A DNA stretch of 64,000 nucleotides from Chanos chanos (Eukaryota; Chordata; Actinopteri; Gonorynchiformes; Chanidae): NCBI RefSeq assembly GCF_902362185.1, contig NC_044508.1, forward strand, positions 6,698,298 through 6,762,297. Reading direction: 5' to 3'. Below the pieces are notes generated by a model that did not search any database, was not told the origin of the DNA, and worked only from the letters and a program-made list of their open reading frames with translations. Positions 51,323-64,000 of this stretch are shown here, in pieces (the first letter of the stretch is position 1; each line of letters begins with the position of its first letter). Position numbers and translations under genes: made by a program.

Positions 51323-52079
51323 AACCAGCAGAACCAGAACAGCTGCACGGCTGTCAAAGCTCTCTGTAGACTAACTGCTGGAAGGGATGAACAATAAGGT
51401 CTTGTTTTAGGAATATGTTATCCGAAACAAATGTATAAACATTGAGTTTTTAATGTTTATTGGGAGTGGCTATCATCGAACACCTCTGAATCTTTCAGTC
51501 TTTGAACATCTTATGTATTATCCTCATAATCATTAAACCCCAATTTAACAATAAATGCGCTTTATGACTGATTAATTCAATTTGATGTGGTTTTCTTTTC
51601 TTTCGTAACAAAACCCGCCACTCCACTAACACACCTACATGAAACCTTTCTTGTCATGTAACTGATGTCAAAAGTGGTTGGGATCTTTTTTTTTTCTCTT
51701 TGTGCCCCCTGCAGTCCTCACCAAAGTGCATATCAACTTCCCCCCCTGTGGTTTCCTCTTAAAAATGAACTGCAACAGAAATAGATATGTTTGCCTATTG
51801 CTTGCACTATACTAAGTTAAAAGAACAATCCCTCATGGACAATATGGAAATGTATTGTAAATGTTGTATGCTTTTATATTGTTACTTTTACTAGAAATGA
51901 TGAATTGCAACCAAACATGTTTTTCCCCTGGGGTGTCACCGTGGTATTTTTTCTTTTTTTTTGAGTTGATCTTTTGCAGACAATGTGTCATCTTTTGTTT
52001 GCGAAAGAGGAAGTGATGTGAACTGCTGTTACACTCGTGGCACTTTACTGAGATAACCAAATTGTCACAGCCGAGAAGA

Positions 52080-52168
52080 AGTGCTTCCACACTCCGTTAC
52101 TGTGCACGGGGATTGTTAACGACCCTCGGAACCGAACAAATTAAGAAAGCGTTTGAGCTGAACTAAGG
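52080..52168 (+). other. possible non-coding first exon of the second tetraspanin
   Basis: Sequence ending GAACTAAG before GTAAGAAACC looks like an exon with a splice donor. It could join an acceptor at 52998 (TTCACAG) just before the ATG at 53020. Inferred from splice-site-like sequence only. Confidence 0.4.
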
Positions 52169-53019
52169 TAAGAAACCAATTTCAGTGACTAACTCATTTA
52201 CTGTAAATGTTTGGTGCCCAGATCAACCTGTTTGTTTCCGGCATTCTGATATCCTGTATAGTTTGGCTCTTGATCAACATTTGCTGTCTGTCGAAATGAT
52301 ACATTTCTCTTCGAAAAGGCCCAACAGTATGAGTAGAATAAAACAGTTGAGGAGGAGATTTCTCTGGAAAGTTCGTCTTTTTCCAAAATGGAGTCGTGTT
52401 TTTTTTTGTGTTAACGCTTTCATGGTATTTCAGGAAGGAAGATTTGAACCCTTTATTTCCAAAATAAATGAATTTTGATTTGAATTTGGAGTCAAAAGGG
52501 AATTGGTAGGCGAAGCTTTAAGTAAGTATTGTAGAGAAACGTAAATAAGGAATAAATGGAACTAAATCCTGTAATGTAAGAATTAAAACGGATTTTTTTA
52601 ATCTACAGTGAAAATTCTAAGCGTTTGGAACCGTATGATTAAGATTTTTGCATCGCCGATCTTATGATTTAATTTAACATCATGAGTTTATGTTTAAAAT
52701 AATACTCAGCAACACAGATCTCACCAAATAACCTAAGAAAATGTTAATCAGGAAGGGTGGCTTGATTTTCTGTTCCACATTAACCTTTTGAAAGCCTATA
52801 GAAAAACCAAAAGAAAGAGAGAAGCGTACGTCATATAAAGCCTCTCCACCCATGAGCGGTCACAGAGAGGAAATAAAATGTAACTCTGTTTTTACTCTGT
52901 TCTCCTTACTGATGGGACTGCATTTAAGTGTATTTCTGTGATGTAATGGGTATATGTTACATACGTTTCAGAATGCATGTTATATTGTGTGTTCACAGAT
53001 CCGAATACCACGGGCAAAG

Positions 53020-56000
53020 ATGTCTTGCCTCAAGATTTTGAAGTATACCATGTGTGTGGTGAACTTCATTTGCTTTGTACGTATGATATGCTACATTTAC
53101 ACATACACGCAAGTTATATATTCAACCATTCTAGCAGAGCAGAGAGACTGTTTGCTTATCAGTGTTGCACAGCGATTAAAAGAAATAATAATCGCTTTGT
53201 ATTTAATAATGTTTACTTGGGTGTCATCTGACATATCTCCCCCTCTTGCTAAAGATGAAGCAAAAAGACAGTGAAATAAATAGTAGAACCAGTGAAGAGT
53301 GTCTTAAATCATATTAAAATTGTAGTTAAATGGGTTTTTTTTCTACGTCAATAGCAAAATAAGTTTTTATAAAAATGATTTAAACCTTTCAACACATGCA
53401 TTACCCCCCAAAAATGTTATATATATATATATATACATACACTCCCCTCTTTTGAGCACCCAGACCTGCAGTTCTCAGCTGTCCTCTGTGGTGTAGGCCA
53501 CAACTGTTTAACAAAGTGGAAGAATCTTCAGCCATTATTGCATATCCTGAGCCGACAAACTTTTAACTTTTGGGTCATGTTTGGTCTTTGGCTTAAATGG
53601 TTTAGCGTTTTATCCGGCTGACGAAGTTAGAATTTAGATGATGCTCAAAACAACCCTCGGAACTAGCAAGTATAAAACAACTCAGAGATTGAGCATCATA
53701 TCTGTATTTACCATTTTTTATATAAATGATGATTATATATATTATGTATATTGTCCCATGGCTGTTGCCATCAGTAACTACAATCTCTAACAGTGGGTTT
53801 TACACACGCACACACACGCTCATATGTGTGTGTGTGTGTGTAAAATATAAAAAATATATACATGTATATATGTATAAATATATACAGTAGGCGATTTGTA
53901 GGGGATGAGGGGTAATGCCATCCCCCTTGTTAGCAAAATGACCAAAACGCATCCCCCTTGTTAACCTGTCATCCCCTTCTATACTCTATAGAATGGTGTC
54001 AGTGACCATTGACCATTCAGTGACCATTGACCATTCAGTGACCATTGACCATTGGGCCATCTCCCCTGTTGGCCACTGGGCCATCGTCCCTGACAAAAAA
54101 TAAAAAAATCACCTGTTGTATGTATATGTGTGTGTATACACACACACACACACACACACACATATTTTCACAGTAGCTATGAGGTTCATGTCCTTCACTC
54201 CACATTCAAACCAATCACTGGGACCTGGAACACAGGACCAAACAGCTCTGTTTGATTTGTCTCATAACAATATCCTTGCCCCAGTATCCAATGTCTTCTC
54301 CTATGTTTTTTAAATGTCATCAGTAAATAATATAGAGAGTGCTTGGGTAGTACAACAGAAAAGACACTAGGTCACCATAGAGTAGTAGAATGGCAGCTTA
54401 GCCTGGCATCCATAGAAAGCTGGTTGGGGATTGAATCCCCATTGCTGCAACTACAGCTCCCATGATTGGTTGGGGTGGGCGGAGAATCCGGGGAGCGTAG
54501 TGTGAACCTCTGTGTGTATTACAGTCTCCTAAAGAATCCCTCCATACTCTGGTGAGAGAGGTGGTTGGTGACTTTATGTGTGTGTCAGAGGGGACACACC
54601 GTAGTCTGTAACCCTCCTCAACCAGCAAGGAGGCTCTGCAAGGACAGAAAAGGAACTGCAAGGGAATTAGCAATGACTGAATTAGGGAGAAATGCAAAAA
54701 AAAAACCCAAAAAACAAAAAGTGTACTAGTTTTTTTGTTTTTTTTTTAATAAAAAAAGAATATAAAATTCTTAAATGTTTTTTGACTATGAAATACGAAA
54801 CATAACTCATTACTGTTATTGATTTTACACAACACTCCTCTGCTCACCTTTGTTACAGGTATTAATGATTTTTGAGAGTTTCATAAAGAGTACAGGATAT
54901 TAAAAAGCAAACAACCAACCAAAAAAAATGACTTTCATTCTGTGGCAATGAGATGTATACGTAAAGTTGAATAAAAGGTGGTTCATAAAATAGGCTTGTT
55001 ACTAGGGTGATGATTAATTAACTGACTGACTGCCTTTATCCAATAACAGATATGCGGTGTAGCAGTGTTTGGATTGGGGATTTACATGATGATAAATTTC
55101 AAGTTTGCGTCTCTGATCCCAACCCTCCGGGACTTGAACATCGCCAACACCCTCTTCATCATCGGTATCATCATCACCTGCGTGTCTTTCCTGGGTTTTA
55201 TGGGCTCTCTGAAGGAGAACCGTTGCCTTCTCATCTCTGTGAGTTCGTTAACCTCCGAATACCTTACATAAACAAATAGGTTTCTTGACATGTCATGTTG
55301 TTGTTACTTGACACAAAGAGTAAGTGTATGTTGAATACATCTCAAACTGTGCAAACTTGTGTGATTATGAGCAACAAGGTTGGTTTTTTTTTTTTCTTTT
55401 TTTTTTTTTTTTTAAATGTGCTGAACTGGGAAGAATGGAGGGGGGGTGGGGGTGGTGGGGGTGATACAGATGGGCCATTTGACCCACCCTAAAAATCAAA
55501 ATACCCAAAAACATCATACTAACAGCCAGTTCAAATAAAACACTTAATACTGAAAAGAATCACTTTTTTTGGAAAAAGAACACCACCCCGTCTAGGAAGC
55601 TGGCTATAGCCCTGTTAAACATCCTATTTTTCCTCTGGGTTTGTTTTTTTTTTTTTGTTTGAGCGAGAGAGAGAGTTTGTTGATGTTTAACTTTTCTGAA
55701 AGTAGTGCTGAACTGATTTGTTGTTCTCTTTCAGTTTTTCAGCCTGCTCTTCCTTCTCATGCTGGCTGAGTTCACCATGGCCTGCACTCTACTTGTCTAT
55801 GAGGACAAGGTACATAGTGGTTCATTAAAGAATGACAATGAACATAAAAAATTGGACAGTATTGGACATTTTGTACATGTTTTTTTTTTTGTTTGTTTGT
55901 TTGTTTTGTGCTGTCAGGTGAATGAGTTCCTTCTGACCGACCTCCAGAAAAGTCTGAATACGTCAAAATCTATGGGTGGGAGGAACAGGACAAAACATGA

Positions 56001-56911
56001 CTGGGACATTCTTCAAGATAAAGTATAAGACTTATTCAAGATGGGGGTTTTTGTTTGTTTAGTTATTTCAATATATATTTGCAGTGGTGGCTTTTATTTT
56101 GGGATGATTTGGGATTCGTTTAAGCCTTATATCGTTTTTTGGGTGTTTTTCCCCATTCACAGTTAAATTGCTGCGGGATCCAAAACGTGACCGACTGGAA
56201 GCTGAACATCCCTGACTCGTGCTGCATTAGAAACGACTGTTCAGGCTCTCCACAGTACAAGACTGAGGTAAAGAACCACTCTTCCAGTTATCAGATGAAC
56301 CGGCAACAGCTGCTACTCACAGCCATCACTTTGCTTAAAAAGAGAACAGGCCCAGAATATGGAAACCTTCAAGGTTATTGGAACCAAGATGTTGGATTTT
56401 GTTGTAATTAATGTGTGTTTTTTTTCCCCCCACTCATAAGGGCTGTTACACCAAGGCACAGAAGTTCCTTGAGGACAACCTTCTCAGCATAGGCGTCGGC
56501 GTGATTGTCATTTGCAGTATTGAGGTACAGAGACACTCTTTTTACATGTTTTTTTAGATGGCAACTCAACTGTGACTGTATTGGTTTTAAAAAAAAAAAA
56601 AAAAGGGTCTGAAAATATGAGTGAGTTTTGGTGACTTGGTAAGGTGGCCATGTTCATATTTAAATATCTTTAATTTGCAGATGAATGAGTATGTAGTAGA
56701 TGAGGTGGTGGCAGGGTTACTTATTGGGGATATCTTTGACCTATGAAGAATTATCAGAAACTTCAGATCCTTGAAACTGAGCAAAGTCACATAATATTTC
56801 TAACAACATTTTGCAGTAAAACCCAATGTGTGTGTGTGGCAGGTGCTGGGCATGTGTTTTGCCATGACTCTGTTCTGCCACATCAGTCGAACTGGTCTTG
56901 GATATAAGTGA
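53020..56911 (+). CDS. tetraspanin, CD53-like (second of two)
   Basis: Seven exons: 53020-53076, 55050-55238, 55735-55809, 55918-56022, 56163-56267, 56441-56524 and 56843-56911. All are in phase 0, giving 227 aa. The N-terminus is MSCLKILKYTMCVVNFICF and the first two helices run into GVAVFGLGIYMM. The intracellular loop GSLKENRCLLIS is classic for tetraspanins. The large loop carries LNCCGIQNVTDWKLN, PDSCC, a further Cys and GCY, with possible N-glycans at NTS, NRT and NVT. The tail is CHISRTGLGYK. Resemblance to vertebrate CD53 (leukocyte surface antigen) is good, including the CLKxLKY start. ATTAAA at 57510-57515 may end the transcript. It faces the RAF gene tail to tail. Confidence 0.9.
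54001..54054. repeat. 18-base tandem repeat (three units)
   Basis: AGTGACCATTGACCATTC is repeated three times, the last unit changed at its end. It lies in the first large intron of the second tetraspanin gene, next to related CATCCCCCTTGTTA repeats at 53918-53970. Confidence 0.9.
54335..54720 (+). mobile_element. tRNA-derived SINE
   Basis: A head with GATTGAATCCCC (B-box-like) near 54430-54442 is followed by a body and the common fish SINE end GGGAATTAGCAATGACTGAA, TTAGGGAGAAATGC and an A-rich tail. It lies in an intron of the second tetraspanin. Left edge approximate. Confidence 0.6.
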
Positions 56912-58030
56912 AGGAAGAGAGAGATCCAGTTTTTCTATTAAATCATCAAACCTGAGCACCATCAAGGCCGGACTCCGAAATCTTCACATGTAACTTTCAT
57001 GTTCACATTTTAAAAATGTTCTCTCTGTAATCCCAAGAAACATACATAGACCTACAGTGTTATGTTATCAGCCACGATATGTTTTATCTGCTTTGCGGCA
57101 GGCTAGTCTTTCATAGATCCATCATATCACACCTTGTCGGTTATGTAGTGTTAGCTAAGCCATAGCATGTAGCAGTAGTATTATTTTAAGAGTATCATCA
57201 CATTCGACCAAACAAAATCATTTAACTAAAGGATTGCAGTGAAGACGACAAATTATCGAGACCTGTTGCTTAAACTGAGCTAAAATTAAAAACCACATGC
57301 TATGTAACTTTGTGGACCAGTGTTATACACACTGAGGAACAAGTCGTATGTATCCTAGATGTAATGCATCTTTACCTATAACAGTATTTCCTTCTAACAG
57401 TTGATTTTTTTTTTGTATAGGAATGTTTTGTTGTTTCTAGTCTTAACCATTAGATTAATATTGGTTGTATCCTTAATAGTATTGTACATAGCTTGAGAAG
57501 TTATGCATTATTAAAACAACTTTGTGGCATACACCGTGTTAAACAAAACTGACTCTAGGGTGATGTCTAGTTCTCTCTCTCTCGCTCGCTTTTTTTTTCC
57601 CCCGCCTCTTATGTCAAATATAGGTTGTGAAAGTCACTTATAATAAGTCACGTAGTTTTAGCACCTCTCTGCCTGTAAGCATTTCTGGTTTCTTTTAGAA
57701 AGCATTTGTTGGTTTCACTTCAGTATGAAAATGCACTGCACCGGACAGACAAAATGGTCACAGGTTACAAGTCGGAAAAAAGGGATTTTCACAAATGTGA
57801 CAACACAAAATTCAGCTGCACACAAACATGTGGAGCTGGTCTGCTGCTGAAGGCTGGAGAGACGCCATAATGAGTGTTCACAGAAACTAGACCTTAATCT
57901 TTCAATCCCGTCAATAACCGTTTTTTTTTTTAATCTCATTATAGAATGTGAGGGAAAAAAACAGAAGTTTCAATGATATTTAACGCACCCCAGGCAAGAA
58001 AAAGAATAAGGAAGACAAGGAATGTGAATT
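56912..58030. other. 3' UTR of the second tetraspanin and convergent intergenic space
   Basis: The UTR probably ends near 57530. About 500 bases separate it from the inferred 3' end of the RAF-family gene. No other gene seen. Confidence 0.55.
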
Positions 58031-58297
58031 CATGTCAGAAATTCCACAATTTTATTTTAAGAATAAAATCCTGTCTCCTCATTTTATAACCAAAAAAACA
58101 AAACAAAACAAAAAACTAAAAAAATACTAAGATTTCCTTTACATTTTTAAAATAATTTTGTTCTTTTTGAAACCATCACACAAAAAATAGAAACAAGTAC
58201 AATTTTGTCATTTTTTTTTAAAAAAAAAAATGTAACTGTACACAGCAGAATATACCATGTATTGCAAATTGAACAACCCCTTACACCACTTCAACTA

Positions 58298-58335
<38 letters not shown>

Positions 58336-61300
58336 AACACACAGGCACGCACGCACACACACACACACACGATTTATTGCAATCCACCTAAAATACGCAG
58401 ATCTATCTCTTTAAAAAAATTGATCACCCCCTGTTTTCACAGAGAAACAGACAGTTATGAATTTGCCTACTCCACGCCTCTCTGCAGTTCCCCTGATGGT
58501 TGAAGAGAGTGTTTTATTGTTCCTCAGTGTGACTTGTTCAAAGCCTTTTAGTCAAATTCTGAATAATTTTACAGAAAAAAAGGACCGCTTTAAGGAAGAG
58601 AGCTGCTTTAGGAATAACTGCCAAGTTACAACATCTGTTTGTTTGGCGAACCCTTTAAGACTAATTAGTCAGCAAATGTCACAGACAATAGTCAATAACC
58701 TGTACTACATCAACAAGTCACTCATACATGAACTTTTCCAAATTTGATTTTGTAACTGTACAGGAAACATGTAACTTGGATAAGTCATCATACGTTAATG
58801 TGAAAGTTAAAAATCACTGCCCCGTCAATACATCCCTCACGACAACATAAACCGACCGTAAGTGAAAGTGGAGGGATGAAAAAAAAAAAAAAGAGTTTGT
58901 GCAAGTCCTCACGACAGGCTATGTCATGTTTACAGTAACATTACCACTTCACCAGAATTTTTCCTGTTCAACTAGTCTTTCGCTCTACTCAAAGTAGAAA
59001 GAAGAAAAAACACAAAATGCGCCAACGTACAGATTCAGCGTTCCCTCAGTCTTATGCCCGAGAATGGACGTCTTGGATCTAGACAAGAATCTCAAAGACT
59101 TTTCATCTCTTACAAATCTTAGAGCACAGTGTGGAGATTGTATGGCTATGAAAGCACTTTCAACAGAGTTTTACAAGAATGGACAAAACCATGAGGACAG
59201 TAAGCAACAGTTTTGCAGCTATTAGTATCTATTAGCCACGCCCACTGACCTCATTCGCACCCTCAGTAAGGCGATGCCAATGCATCGGTCAACTGCCTAA
59301 CCACGTTTAGTTGTCATTTTAAGCCGTGAGACGCACTTTCCGGAAAGTACCATATCAACACGCAAACCGTAGATATTAAAATCCGCTGGCCACATGTCAG
59401 TTTTCGACACTAGCACACAGAGGGTAAAGAAAACTCCTATGATATGCAATTTCGGTTTGCACTTACTGTAATATAAAACAAATTAACGTTGCCTTTAATG
59501 ACCTCTTTGTAAAGTGCATGAAAGCGTTAGAATGGCCGATTTCTGAATGGTTAGCGTATTCAACTGATATGTACACATCGGAAGACTCCGGCAAAACTAA
59601 ACAGCTCCGAATCGGTCCAATAAGGCTGGTGTAGGCCAAAAGTGATCCGTAAACAATGTCTGCTTCTCTCTCTTAGATGCCAATTATAAATGATTAATAC
59701 TTCAGTAAGACACTGCACTTATCGACCACCTCACCATAAACACAAGCATACGGTTTCCAGTAATTGTTCTTTAAATTACCTAGGCAATTAATTAGAGTCG
59801 GATCACGCGGCAACACGTCAGTGACTAGTTTTGGGTTCTGACTATTTCCATACTGATGTGCCACTTCCAAAACGTTTTCAATGCTGATTTGAGCACCTAA
59901 ACGATAGTTATGAACTTTATTTATCTATTTGTCAAAATACATTTCTGCTTATTCTTAAAATCTGTCAGATTTATAGTATGACCACCGCATAATAATCTAC
60001 ACAACACTGAACTCAAAAACATCACAATTAACTAATTCCTGCTGATCTAAAGAGACTGCATGCTTTCCATCTTCAGTATACACGACTACTGACACACGAT
60101 TCTGATTACTCAGAGTGTCTTGAGTTTGAGTCTTGAGTCAAAGAGTGATAAATTCAAAACTTTATCAAGTGCGTCTGAATCTGGGTGTTCTGATTTGATC
60201 GACATATAAGTTTTTAAAAAAATCAAACAGCAGGAAGCACAGTTACTGTTAAACAATGAGCTAAATCTTTTTTAGCAACCTGGACGCAATAACATCTCAC
60301 TCAAGCAGCTTCACACCTGACATTTGATACTGCCCCCTGTGGACAAAAATGGCTTTACAGTATGCATCTCAACTTCCGTATGATCTGTCAGCAACGTTAA
60401 AAAAAACCCTCGCGTCATTTCACACCCCACTCACAGCAGCGTTGACACAGCAAAAGCTGCAACGGCACCAAAGACATACAGAAACAACATCGTTTGAGCT
60501 GGGACCAAGTTTCATCAAATATTCTTCACCTGTAAACTGTAAAATTGCTGTTCTGCAAAATGACTGGATTTCATATGATGGTGGCCAGACTGAGGGAACA
60601 GCTTAAAAATCTCTACACCACACAAAACCCACTGGTCCATTTAACAGGCTGTAATGTGAAAGGTGACAGACAAATGGAGGAGCATACGAGTTCCCCCCCA
60701 TCAAAACAAAACAAAACAAAAATATGTTACTTATTACAGTACTGGATGCTACTGAGATTACTAAGAGAGGCACTAAAACTGTTAAACGACCTGATTCTTC
60801 CCTGACAATCACTCTTCCAGATGTGATGAGAAAAGTGAGACGTCAACACCACAGCACAGACTCTTGGGTTTTGTTTAAATCATGGTTTGCTGCAGTTTAG
60901 AGTCGGGGGGGGGGGGGGGGGGGGGGGCAGAGTTGAATGAGCTCTGAGAGAAAAACAAGGGAACTGCATATTTGCTGTGTGGCATGACCTCCTCGCAACG
61001 TGTATCTGAGGAAATCACTCTGCATCTCAGAGAACTGTGATTCCATGAGTCCCCTCCAAAAAAATAGAAAACTTTTGTCAAACAGTGATTGCTACTTTGT
61101 GTGGGATACCAACATGTGTTCATCTGTCAAATATGAACATATTTAGAGTTAGAGACTATAAACACTAAACATGCTTGTTGAGGTTAGCAATGGAAAACTC
61201 AATAGCAAAGATCTGAAACATGACTGCAAAACAAAACAAAACAAAACAAAACAAAAAACAAACAAACAAACAAACAAAAAAAACCAACTGTTCTTGTTCA

Positions 61301-61883
61301 TTAAGATACGACCAATGTTGCGGGAGGGGGCGGGGGTGTTATTCTACTGATTGTGATTCCTCCGTTTTAGGTGAAAACAAACAAAACAAACAAAAACGGT
61401 TTGAAGATTCACCAAACGAACTGAAAAAGATCCAGGAGAAATATCCTTCGCTTACAGTGACGTACGTTAGAAGCCTCGGAGTTCAAAGTCAAGTGAGCGT
61501 GTGAAGGAAAGCATAGTTTGTATAGATAACAGTCTACTAGTGCTTTCGGGAGCATCCGTCCATCACCGTCCACATACTGACGTGTTGTCATTAGGGCCAC
61601 GATTCGCTGCAGTGCACACAGGAGAGTCTGAGTGCAGAGGGAGAGAGGGACGCCTAAATGGACTGCCGGGGTGGGGGTGGGGGGGTCCACTGCAAGAGAT
61701 CAGGGGTCATTTGTAATGGGGAGGGGGAGGAGACATCACCTGCAGGAGTCAAACGTCACCTGGGCGATGTCAGGGGGTCAGAGAGGAATGTTTAGACTGT
61801 GGGGCAGTATTTGGGAAACACGGTGCCGGAATGCCAGAATTCAGGGGGTTGTTTGGGGGGGTGGGGTGGGGTCAATGTTCAGG
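58030..61883 (-). other. araf: long 3' UTR of the RAF-family kinase gene
   Basis: Nearly 3.9 kb follow the stop codon on the minus strand without any other recognisable gene. TTTATT at 58051-58056 (AATAAA on the minus strand) is a likely terminal signal, and another lies near 58372. It contains (CA)n at 58302-58331 and 58351-58370, an uninterrupted G run at 60906-60927 and CAAAA/CAAA repeats at 61229-61278. The length of the UTR is inferred; part may be intergenic. Confidence 0.45.
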
Positions 61884-63287
61884 TCACAGGGGCATGAGGC
61901 GGGTGGTGTGGAACAGGAGCGGGTTCAAGTCCTCAGCGTGCACGGCGCGGTGCAGAGACGGTTCCGAGGCACTCCTCTCAATTTTTGGCAACAGGTCCTG
62001 GACCTGCTCGATACCCACCAGAATCTAGAGGAGGGACAAATAAAAACCCCAGCAAGTATTAAAACACTTACCTCACAAGAGCATCAAAAAACAAAACTCC
62101 CTGCAAGTGCTTAACACTGACTTGCGACATTAATCTCCAACCTAATTCAATCTTCACACACTAATCTCTTAAACATCAAACAATTATCAAACATCAAACC
62201 CTGACCATTTGCATGAGTGTGTGTGTGTGTGTGTGTCCGCTCTTCAGGCCAATTACACATATGTCTTGACACCCCCCCGCCCCCCCAGAGGAGAGGACTG
62301 TAGCGGTACGCGGCGTGACCTCTGACCTGTGGAAAGAGGGGTCGTTCATCCCGTTTGAATTTGAGACAGTCGATGATGAGCCTCTTCATGGATTTGGGGC
62401 AGTTGCTGTAGAGTTTACTGAGGTCTGGAGACAGATACCCTCGTCCCACCATGAAGATTATCTGGGGATTAACACAGGAGCCACAGTGAGCAGCATTACA
62501 CGCCACCGATACGCCGTGACTAAGAGGGCATTACTCTTTAATCATTTCATAAAGCTGTATTTAATAATACAATACAATAAAAAGATGTTAGGTAATCCGG
62601 TTCCATTGTGCAATGTGTGTAATTTAACGTGTCTGAGGCAGCTGTGCGCGTGTTTGAGCAAGCAGAGGTTCCTCGGGAATTCCTCAATGCTGTCCCACCT
62701 GATCCCGGTTATTGATGTTGGAGTAAGGCAGCGTTCCAGACATGAGCTCGAACAGAACCACACCGTATCCGTAAACGTCTGACTGGAAAGTGTACGGATT
62801 AGTGTCCTGCATCCGGATCACCTCTGGGGCCTGTGGCAGCATCCCAAGAAACCAAAGAGTTCATTTGTCACTGAGACACGAGTGCCAGTGCCTCTCCATC
62901 CACCGCATGTATACAGTCTGTATAACTTATGGCATTTATGGAGAAAGCAGGATAATTATTTGTTTGATGGTTTAAGTTCAAGCAGTCTCTGTTCTCACGT
63001 TAAAGTCCAGATGGAAAAATTACACCTCCAAGTAAAATGGAAATAGAAGTCTTATTTCCAACACGCTACATTAAGGCTAAGTTGATGTACCTACAAGTAC
63101 TTTAAAATGGATCAGTGTGTTGGGTTGGTCGAGTCAGAGTCAGGGTAACCGTGACAACGAGAGCTCACCATCCACAAAATGGATCCGCTGGGCTGCTCGA
63201 CCTGCTGAGAGCCGCTCCAGCGCGATTTCACCGTTGCCAAACCAAAATCACCGATCTTCACCGTCCAACCCTCATGCAGAAAGATAT
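61884..63287 (-). CDS. araf: RAF serine/threonine kinase, C-terminal exons (partial)
   Basis: Four last coding exons: 63287-63169, 62830-62699, 62461-62327 and 62024-61884. The rest lies beyond the window. They encode the second half of the kinase domain: [13 protein letters not shown] with the magnesium-binding [58 protein letters not shown] and RDERPLFPQ. The tail [12 protein letters not shown] contains the RSASEP 14-3-3 binding serine shared by all RAFs. It ends HTTRLMPL. The short tail and [14 protein letters not shown] resemble A-Raf most, but raf1 is not excluded. RAFs pass signals from RAS to MEK. GT/AG borders and phases fit throughout. Confidence 0.85.
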
Positions 63288-63403
63288 CTGACAGCAGAGC
63301 TCAGGCAAACAGTGTGGGAATACAGACGTTGAACAAACAGACAGGTCATTATAATCTCTATGGCTCTAGGCTACATTTTACTTTATGTCTATTGCCTTGG
63401 ATC

Positions 63404-63935
63404 TAGGGGGTGTAACACTTCGCCAATACGATCAGCGATTCGGTTATAACGATTCGGCGATTTGATGCAATCTGACACAGTTCTTCACATTTGTTTAATG
63501 CAGACATTCATTTTCCTTCCTTCTTAAAAAAGATAAAATGTCTTCCAAATTTTAAGTTTTAGATTTGATGGTGCACTGTAAACTGTGTCTGCATTGTCAA
63601 ACATGTTGTTCTTGTTTTTACCCTGCAAGCAACACTAACATGACTCTCAAAAGGTAAAAGGTGAAAGGTGAGACGCTGTGCAGATTGATTAGCCAATGAG
63701 AGGCGGTCATTATTATTTTGAAAGTAATGTGACTTGTAACGTTAGATCAGCGAGTCCCCCACAGCAGCTTAGTTTATACTAAAGTACAATTAGCAGTAAA
63801 GCTTCAGTCAACCAATTTTAACTTGAGAATCGGGCCATCGACTGGTTCACGCTACATTTAGATCGATCCAGGGGTCCGCGTACTGATGTAGTCATGCCAG
63901 TTTCCGATTCGTATCGATAAATCGTTACACCCCTA
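63404..63935. mobile_element. hAT-type MITE in a RAF-gene intron
   Basis: A 532-base element with inverted ends TAGGGGGTGTAACACTTCG and (reversed) TAGGGGTGTAACGATTTATC, flanked by a perfect 8-base duplication CTTGGATC (63396-63403 and 63936-63943). No open frame. End sequence and 8-base duplication fit the hAT superfamily. The perfect duplication suggests a fairly recent insertion. Confidence 0.85.
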
Positions 63936-64000
63936 CTTGGATCACTTTCAACCCTGTGACCAGGTAGGGCCTGACAGATGATTGACAGTTTTAAGGCTCC

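Overview
This is ray-finned (teleost) fish nuclear DNA. Its genes are split by introns with GT/AG borders, it is rich in (CA)n, (CT)n and (GATA)n microsatellites, and it carries typical fish repeats: L2/CR1-like LINE pieces with ATTCT-type tails, a Tc1-like transposon, a hAT-type MITE, a tRNA-derived SINE and LTR-element fossils. No species can be named from the sequence alone.

Region 1 (1 to about 25.2 kb) is a rearranged, repeat-filled cluster. A unit of roughly 4-5.5 kb is present three times: copy 1 inverted (1-5968), copy 2 direct (about 9395-14110) and copy 3 direct (about 19685-24100). Copies 1 and 2 form a head-to-head palindrome around a 3.4 kb spacer of nested LINEs and an LTR-element fragment. 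Each unit holds a broken secreted C2 gene, a second secreted C2 gene, and the last exon of tm2d2 on the opposite strand. The C2 proteins have a signal peptide plus one C2 domain and resemble the C-terminal C2 domain of perforin, but have no pore-forming domain. Copies 2 and 3 look intact; copy 1 is split by an LTR insertion. Only copy 3 is attached to a complete tm2d2 gene (four coding exons, 23836-25169, minus strand).

Region 2 (25.2-41.5 kb) has one gene, a seven-exon T-box transcription factor of the Tbx2/Tbx3 group (26564-29992, minus). It is followed by about 11.5 kb without recognisable genes, which could hold its regulatory elements.

Region 3 (41.5-64 kb) is ordinary gene-dense sequence. 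It contains an L-type lectin cargo receptor (lman2l, eight exons, plus), two tandem CD53-like tetraspanins with matching exon structure (plus), and the last four coding exons and long 3' UTR of a RAF kinase, probably araf (minus, running off the right edge). These genes look like independent housekeeping, developmental or immune genes and not one pathway. The most unusual part of the window is the C2 cluster, where coding sequence differs more between copies than the flanking DNA does.
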